Positions 61,016-64,000 of a stretch of 64,000 nucleotides of DNA are shown piece after piece (within the stretch, counting starts at the first letter, position 1; the number at the start of each line of letters is the position of its first letter). This stretch comes from Nocardia colli (GTDB lineage Bacteria > Actinomycetota > Actinomycetes > Mycobacteriales > Mycobacteriaceae). Under the pieces are notes generated by a model. The model was given only the letters and a program-made list of their open reading frames with translations, did not search any database and was not told the DNA's origin. Location of the stretch: positions 1 to 64,000 of the forward strand of contig NZ_VXLC01000013.1 of the NCBI RefSeq assembly GCF_008704205.1, given 5' to 3'. The position numbers and the translations under genes are program-made.

Positions 61016-62062
61016 TCAACTGGTCGCGCTGACCAGTTCCCGCAGATATGTGTGCTGCTGGGGAAACCGCTCGTGCAGTATGCGGCCGATCGCTTGCGCG
61101 TGTGTCGCGGTGGCGCACCACAGCGGAAGCAGGAGCACGTACTGATCACCCATCGGCGCAAACCTCAATTCCTCTAGTACGCAGGGCTTCTGGTGAGCGG
61201 TGAAGTATTCGCGGAGGTTTGCCTCGACCGTGTCCGGGGTTACGCCGGCGGCCAGCCGGAAGCGCCCGGTATGTGCCAAAGTCGCATACCACGAAGAGAT
61301 TTCGGTGAGGTATGCCGTGCGCGCCGCAGTCCGATACTCCGCCTCGGCGATGGCCTGGACAACCGCCTCGGCGACGGTCCGGCTTGCGACTCGCTGCAAC
61401 ACCACCGCCTGCGGTGGACGCAATCCGTTGCGCCGCGAGGCTGGATAGATCGTGAGGATCGCGGTGGGTTCGACGGCGATGTCGAAGTGGTAGCCGTGCC
61501 GCGCGGACCGAAACCACAGATCCCAGTCTTCGTAGCCGGCGTGCACGGTCGTCCACCCGCCGACCTCTGCCAGCAGCCCGCGGGCGTGGCCGACGCGAGA
61601 CGGCTCGAACATAGCGTTGGTGGTCTGCAATTCGGGGTGCCAGACATGGTCGGCGAACCCGCTGCGCGCGACCTCGTTGCCGCTCTCGTCGACTCGAATG
61701 CACCCGGTGGCGGCGAAGGTCGCACCTGCGTCGAGCAAGCCGAGCAGCGTCGCCAGATGCGTTGGCAGCCATCGGTCATCATGGTCGAGGTAGGCCACGA
61801 ACGGCGCCGTCGCCACCGCGACGCCGACGTTGCGCGGGCCGCCGGGGTGGCCGAACCGCTCGACTCGTAAGAGCTTTATCCGCGGGTCTCGGTAGGCGCG
61901 GACGACCTCGTCGGTGTCGTCCGTCGAGCCGTCGGAGACCACGAGCAGGGTCCAGTCTTCGATGGTCTGGGCCAGGACGCTGTCGATCGTCGCCCGAATC
62001 GCCGTCGAACGGTTGAACGTCGGACAGACGATGTCGATGCGGGACGATCGATGAACGGACAA
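61016..62062 (-). CDS. Family 2 glycosyltransferase
   Basis: About 348 residues. The GT-A fold is seen: RIDIVCPTFNRSTAIRATIDSVLAQT near the start, VVSDGSTDDTDEV and the metal-binding DHDD in PFVAYLDHDDRWLP near residue 97. The C-terminal part (about 220-348) is less typical and may bind the acceptor. Start uncertain: a TTG at 62062 with GGGAGAG before it is used; an ATG at 62167 would add 35 residues without similarity. It may glycosylate the lanthipeptide or act in another pathway. Confidence 0.82.
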   Translation of the reverse strand: MSVHRSSRIDIVCPTFNRSTAIRATIDSVLAQTIEDWTLLVVSDGSTDDTDEVVRAYRDPRIKLLRVERFGHPGGPRNVGVAVATAPFVAYLDHDDRWLPTHLATLLGLLDAGATFAATGCIRVDESGNEVARSGFADHVWHPELQTTNAMFEPSRVGHARGLLAEVGGWTTVHAGYEDWDLWFRSARHGYHFDIAVEPTAILTIYPASRRNGLRPPQAVVLQRVASRTVAEAVVQAIAEAEYRTAARTAYLTEISSWYATLAHTGRFRLAAGVTPDTVEANLREYFTAHQKPCVLEELRFAPMGDQYVLLLPLWCATATHAQAIGRILHERFPQQHTYLRELVSATS

Positions 62063-62143
62063 CTGCTCTCCCAAAGGTGCGGGTGGATTCCGCACCGACC
62101 CTATCCGCCCGCAGTCGCGATGACCGCTGACAGCGTCGCTCGT

Positions 62144-62168
62144 GAACCGAAACTTGGCAGTGTGCAAC
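62144..62168 (+). promoter_or_regulatory. ECF-sigma promoter before the lipoprotein gene
   Basis: GAACC at 62144-62148, 15 bases, GCAAC at 62164-62168; one base differs from the GCTAC word. The lipoprotein start is 38 bases after it. Confidence 0.7.
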
Positions 62169-62206
62169 GTAATAGGTACACGAACACCGATACGCTTGGA
62201 GGAAAG

Positions 62207-62602
62207 ATGATCTCGCAGGTCCGAGGACTATTGCTGGTCGGTGTCGCGTGCTGCGGCGCGCTGACGATCAGCGCGTGTGGCGGCGGTTCCGGGCCGAAGG
62301 ATCCGGCGCATCCGAGCCCGGTGCCGCTGCCGGAACCGACCTCGAGCAGCCAGGCGATCGGCAGCGAAAACCTCGGCTACCTCTGGCCGTTCACCGTTGA
62401 TCGCGGCACCATCGAATGCCGTGCGGGCGAGCAGGCGGTCTTCGTCGCACCCGACGGCAAGGCATACGCGCTCAACGACAAGTCCGAGCAGGCCGGCATG
62501 CCGAGCATCGAACCGCTGCGAGCCAGCGGTTCCGGGGGTGACAAGATCAGCCTCGGCGCATTGCGCAGCCGGACGCTTCAGTTGTGTCAGTTCGCGAGGT
62601 AG
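62207..62602 (+). CDS. DUF2511-like lipoprotein (MibQ/PspQ-like)
   Basis: A 131-residue lipoprotein: signal peptide MISQVRGLLLVGVACCGAL, lipobox TISAC (Cys about residue 24), a Gly/Pro/Ser linker, then a folded part (about 55-131) with YLWPFTVDRGTIECRAGEQAVFV and APDGKAYALNDKSEQAG as in DUF2511. In the planosporicin/microbisporicin clusters a lipoprotein called Q takes part in immunity. The ATG has GGAGGAAAG before it and an ECF-type promoter upstream. A role in keeping the peptide off lipid II is inferred. Confidence 0.85.
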   Translation: MISQVRGLLLVGVACCGALTISACGGGSGPKDPAHPSPVPLPEPTSSSQAIGSENLGYLWPFTVDRGTIECRAGEQAVFVAPDGKAYALNDKSEQAGMPSIEPLRASGSGGDKISLGALRSRTLQLCQFAR

Positions 62603-62707
62603 ATCCGGGGTTCGGGGTCGATATTCGCTGCGGCGCAGAGGAAATGGGCACTGCACACTCACTGCCATTTCGTTGACGCGGCGCTGGATCGGTGCCAGCG
62701 TCGCGGC

Positions 62708-63838
62708 ATGACCCAGCATGTGACAGTGGCCCGCTCTGACCTAGCGCGACTCATCGATGCGGCAGGTGCGAGCGACACCGTCCTCGCCGCGAGCATCCAG
62801 TCGATGGGCGTCGAATCGGCCGCGCGTGCGGTTCTGTGGGAGGTCCTCGATCGTGTGGATTTGCGCGGGTGCCCGCCGGTTGAGGTGTTGTTCCGGCTCT
62901 TTCTCGGCACGGCGGATATCGAAGCGGTGGTGCGGATAACCGACGATGGCTCGGAGATGCTGTGGGCGCCGGCTTCGGGGCGCGTCGCGGCCACCGTGGA
63001 ACAGTCGTTGATCGAGCTGGTGCGCAGCGTCTTCGGGCCGCGCTGCGCGGCCTCGTCCGCTACACGGGTGCTTCGCTGGGACGACGTCTCTGACCCTGAG
63101 TCGTTCGGCAGGCCGCAACCGGCGTTCGAATCCGTTCGGCGGCTGATGGATTCGACCGACCGCGGATATCAGGCGGGATTGTCCGAGCTGTGTGTGCGGT
63201 ACGGCTCGGACAAATGGGGGGTTCATCAGTATCCGCGACATTACGAGAAGCATTTCGAGGCAGTGCGAGATCGCCCTCTGACTATTCTGGAAATCGGTGT
63301 CGGTGGCTACGCCGATCCGCGGCGCGGCGGCGAGTCCTTGCGGATGTGGCGGCGGTTCTTCCCGCGCGCCGCGGTATTCGGCATCGACATCATCGATAAG
63401 TCCGCGCTGTCCGGGCAGCGCATGACAGTCCTGCAAGCCGACCAGTCCTCGGCAGCGGACCTGGCCCACGTCGTCGAGGTGACCGGGCCGCTCGACATCA
63501 TCATCGATGATGGTAGCCATGTCAGCGCCCACGTGATCGCCACCTTCAACGCGTTGTTCCCTGCTCTGCGCCACGGCGGGATCTACGTGATCGAGGACCT
63601 TCAAACGTCCTACTGGCCCCATTTCGGCGGCAAGGCAGGCATTTACACGGACACGTCGACGAGTGCAGGGTTTCTGAAGGCCATGATCGATGGCCTGAAC
63701 TACGAGGAAATCGATGGCAGGGAATCCGGACCCACCGACGCGTGCATCACGGGGATGCACTTCTACCACAACATGGCATTCCTCGAGAAAGGCGAGAACC
63801 AGGACGGTGGTGCACCGTCCTGGCTCCGGGGGAGGTGA
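62708..63838 (+). CDS. MycE-like SAM-dependent O-methyltransferase
   Basis: A 376-residue protein. Residues about 1-150 are an N-terminal helical domain; about 155-365 is a class I methyltransferase of the macrolide-sugar type (MycE/TylE-like): LCVRYGSDKWGVHQYPRHYEKHF, SAM site LTILEIGVGGYADPRRGGESLRMW, acidic FGIDIIDKS and the metal site DIIIDDGSHVSAHVIATF with IEDLQTSYWP. These enzymes methylate sugar hydroxyls and need magnesium. With the glycosyltransferase nearby it suggests a methylated sugar as decoration. No ECF-type promoter is seen before it. Confidence 0.85.
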   Translation: MTQHVTVARSDLARLIDAAGASDTVLAASIQSMGVESAARAVLWEVLDRVDLRGCPPVEVLFRLFLGTADIEAVVRITDDGSEMLWAPASGRVAATVEQSLIELVRSVFGPRCAASSATRVLRWDDVSDPESFGRPQPAFESVRRLMDSTDRGYQAGLSELCVRYGSDKWGVHQYPRHYEKHFEAVRDRPLTILEIGVGGYADPRRGGESLRMWRRFFPRAAVFGIDIIDKSALSGQRMTVLQADQSSAADLAHVVEVTGPLDIIIDDGSHVSAHVIATFNALFPALRHGGIYVIEDLQTSYWPHFGGKAGIYTDTSTSAGFLKAMIDGLNYEEIDGRESGPTDACITGMHFYHNMAFLEKGENQDGGAPSWLRGR

Positions 63839-63839
63839 A

Positions 63840-64000
63840 CTATCGACTGTTCGGGTTGTAGGGATAATCCTGAACCCAGTGAAATGTCCGTCCGAGCAAG
63901 GGAAGTGAGTCCAAGTCGAGCTGCCGCAGCGAGATTTCCACTCGGTGTCCGTCCAGCGTGCCGGACAGCGTGAGGCGGTCCGGTGCCGGTGTATCCAGCG
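63840..64000 (-). CDS. C-terminal fragment of a membrane-protein-type gene (cut by window end)
   Basis: The last 53 codons of a minus-strand gene whose 5' part lies beyond the window. The end reads LTLSGTLDGHRVEISLRQLD and then a RTFHWVQDYPYNPNSR-like tail, which recalls C-termini of DoxX-type or related actinobacterial membrane proteins (pattern GFHWINEYPFNR). It ends one base after the methyltransferase stop. Confidence 0.6.
   Translation of the reverse strand, partial: LDTPAPDRLTLSGTLDGHRVEISLRQLDLDSLPLLGRTFHWVQDYPYNPNSR

Noticed and set aside
44000..64000. Search for lanD decarboxylase, tryptophan halogenase, P450, LanP subtilisin or C39 peptidase
   Set aside because: None of the frames in this range has their motifs; only the M13 enzyme is a protease candidate.

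Overview
The window is high-GC actinobacterial DNA, most likely from a Nocardia or a close mycolic-acid relative. The first two thirds follow the order I know from the Mycobacterium tuberculosis Rv3296-Rv3315c neighbourhood: thymidine phosphorylase, adenosine deaminase, UPRTase, phosphohexomutase, purine nucleoside phosphorylase, two M20 amidohydrolases, gamma-glutamylcyclotransferase, LpdA, GlpD, Nei and Lhr. The blocks between them differ from mycobacteria. No rRNA, tRNA, CRISPR array or insertion sequence was seen.

Region 1 (1-16.2 kb) is nucleoside salvage and central metabolism. At 5-7.2 kb it is interrupted by a small cassette that looks linked to type VII secretion (EspC-like protein, NlpC/P60 hydrolase without a signal peptide, a small EspD-like protein and a YbaB-like protein). 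Region 2 (16.5-44 kb) holds secreted or membrane proteins with coding repeats, an aminotransferase behind two perfect inverted repeats, glycerol kinase and glycerol-3-phosphate dehydrogenase, a two-component system, a HpnE-like oxidoreductase with its TetR regulator, Nei, Lhr, a TetR/patatin/SDR group, a secreted lipase, a very large indolepyruvate ferredoxin oxidoreductase and a TetR/membrane-protein pair. Several operator-like inverted repeats and strong terminators are visible.

Region 3 (about 44.1-62.6 kb, perhaps to the window end) is the most interesting part: a class I lanthipeptide (lantibiotic) cluster of the planosporicin / NAI-107 (microbisporicin) type. A 58-residue precursor at 56849-57025 on the minus strand carries an LFDLD leader box and a 24-residue core that starts VTSWSYCTPGC and ends CSHCC. 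Behind it follow a full-length dehydratase (LanB), a cyclase (LanC), an ABC exporter and two DUF6895-like proteins. Divergently there are an ECF sigma factor, a membrane anti-sigma factor and a three-gene ABC transporter. A LuxR-type activator, a second ABC transporter, a DUF2511-like lipoprotein, a Tat-lipoprotein M13 metallopeptidase and a DUF2283 protein complete the set. This matches the A-B-C-T-U, X-W, J-Y-Z, E-F, Q and R genes of the known clusters. No LanD decarboxylase, tryptophan halogenase or P450 is present, so the product should be planosporicin-like, with a free C-terminal carboxylate.

A shared promoter word, GAACC-N15-GCTAC, is seen directly before the sigma gene, the E/F transporter and the J gene, with a one-base variant before the lipoprotein and a weaker version before the LuxR gene. 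It probably defines the ECF sigma regulon. At two of these sites the start codon lies only 9-10 bases after the -10 element, which suggests leaderless transcripts. A family 2 glycosyltransferase and a MycE-like sugar O-methyltransferase at the right end may be tailoring genes or may belong to the next locus.
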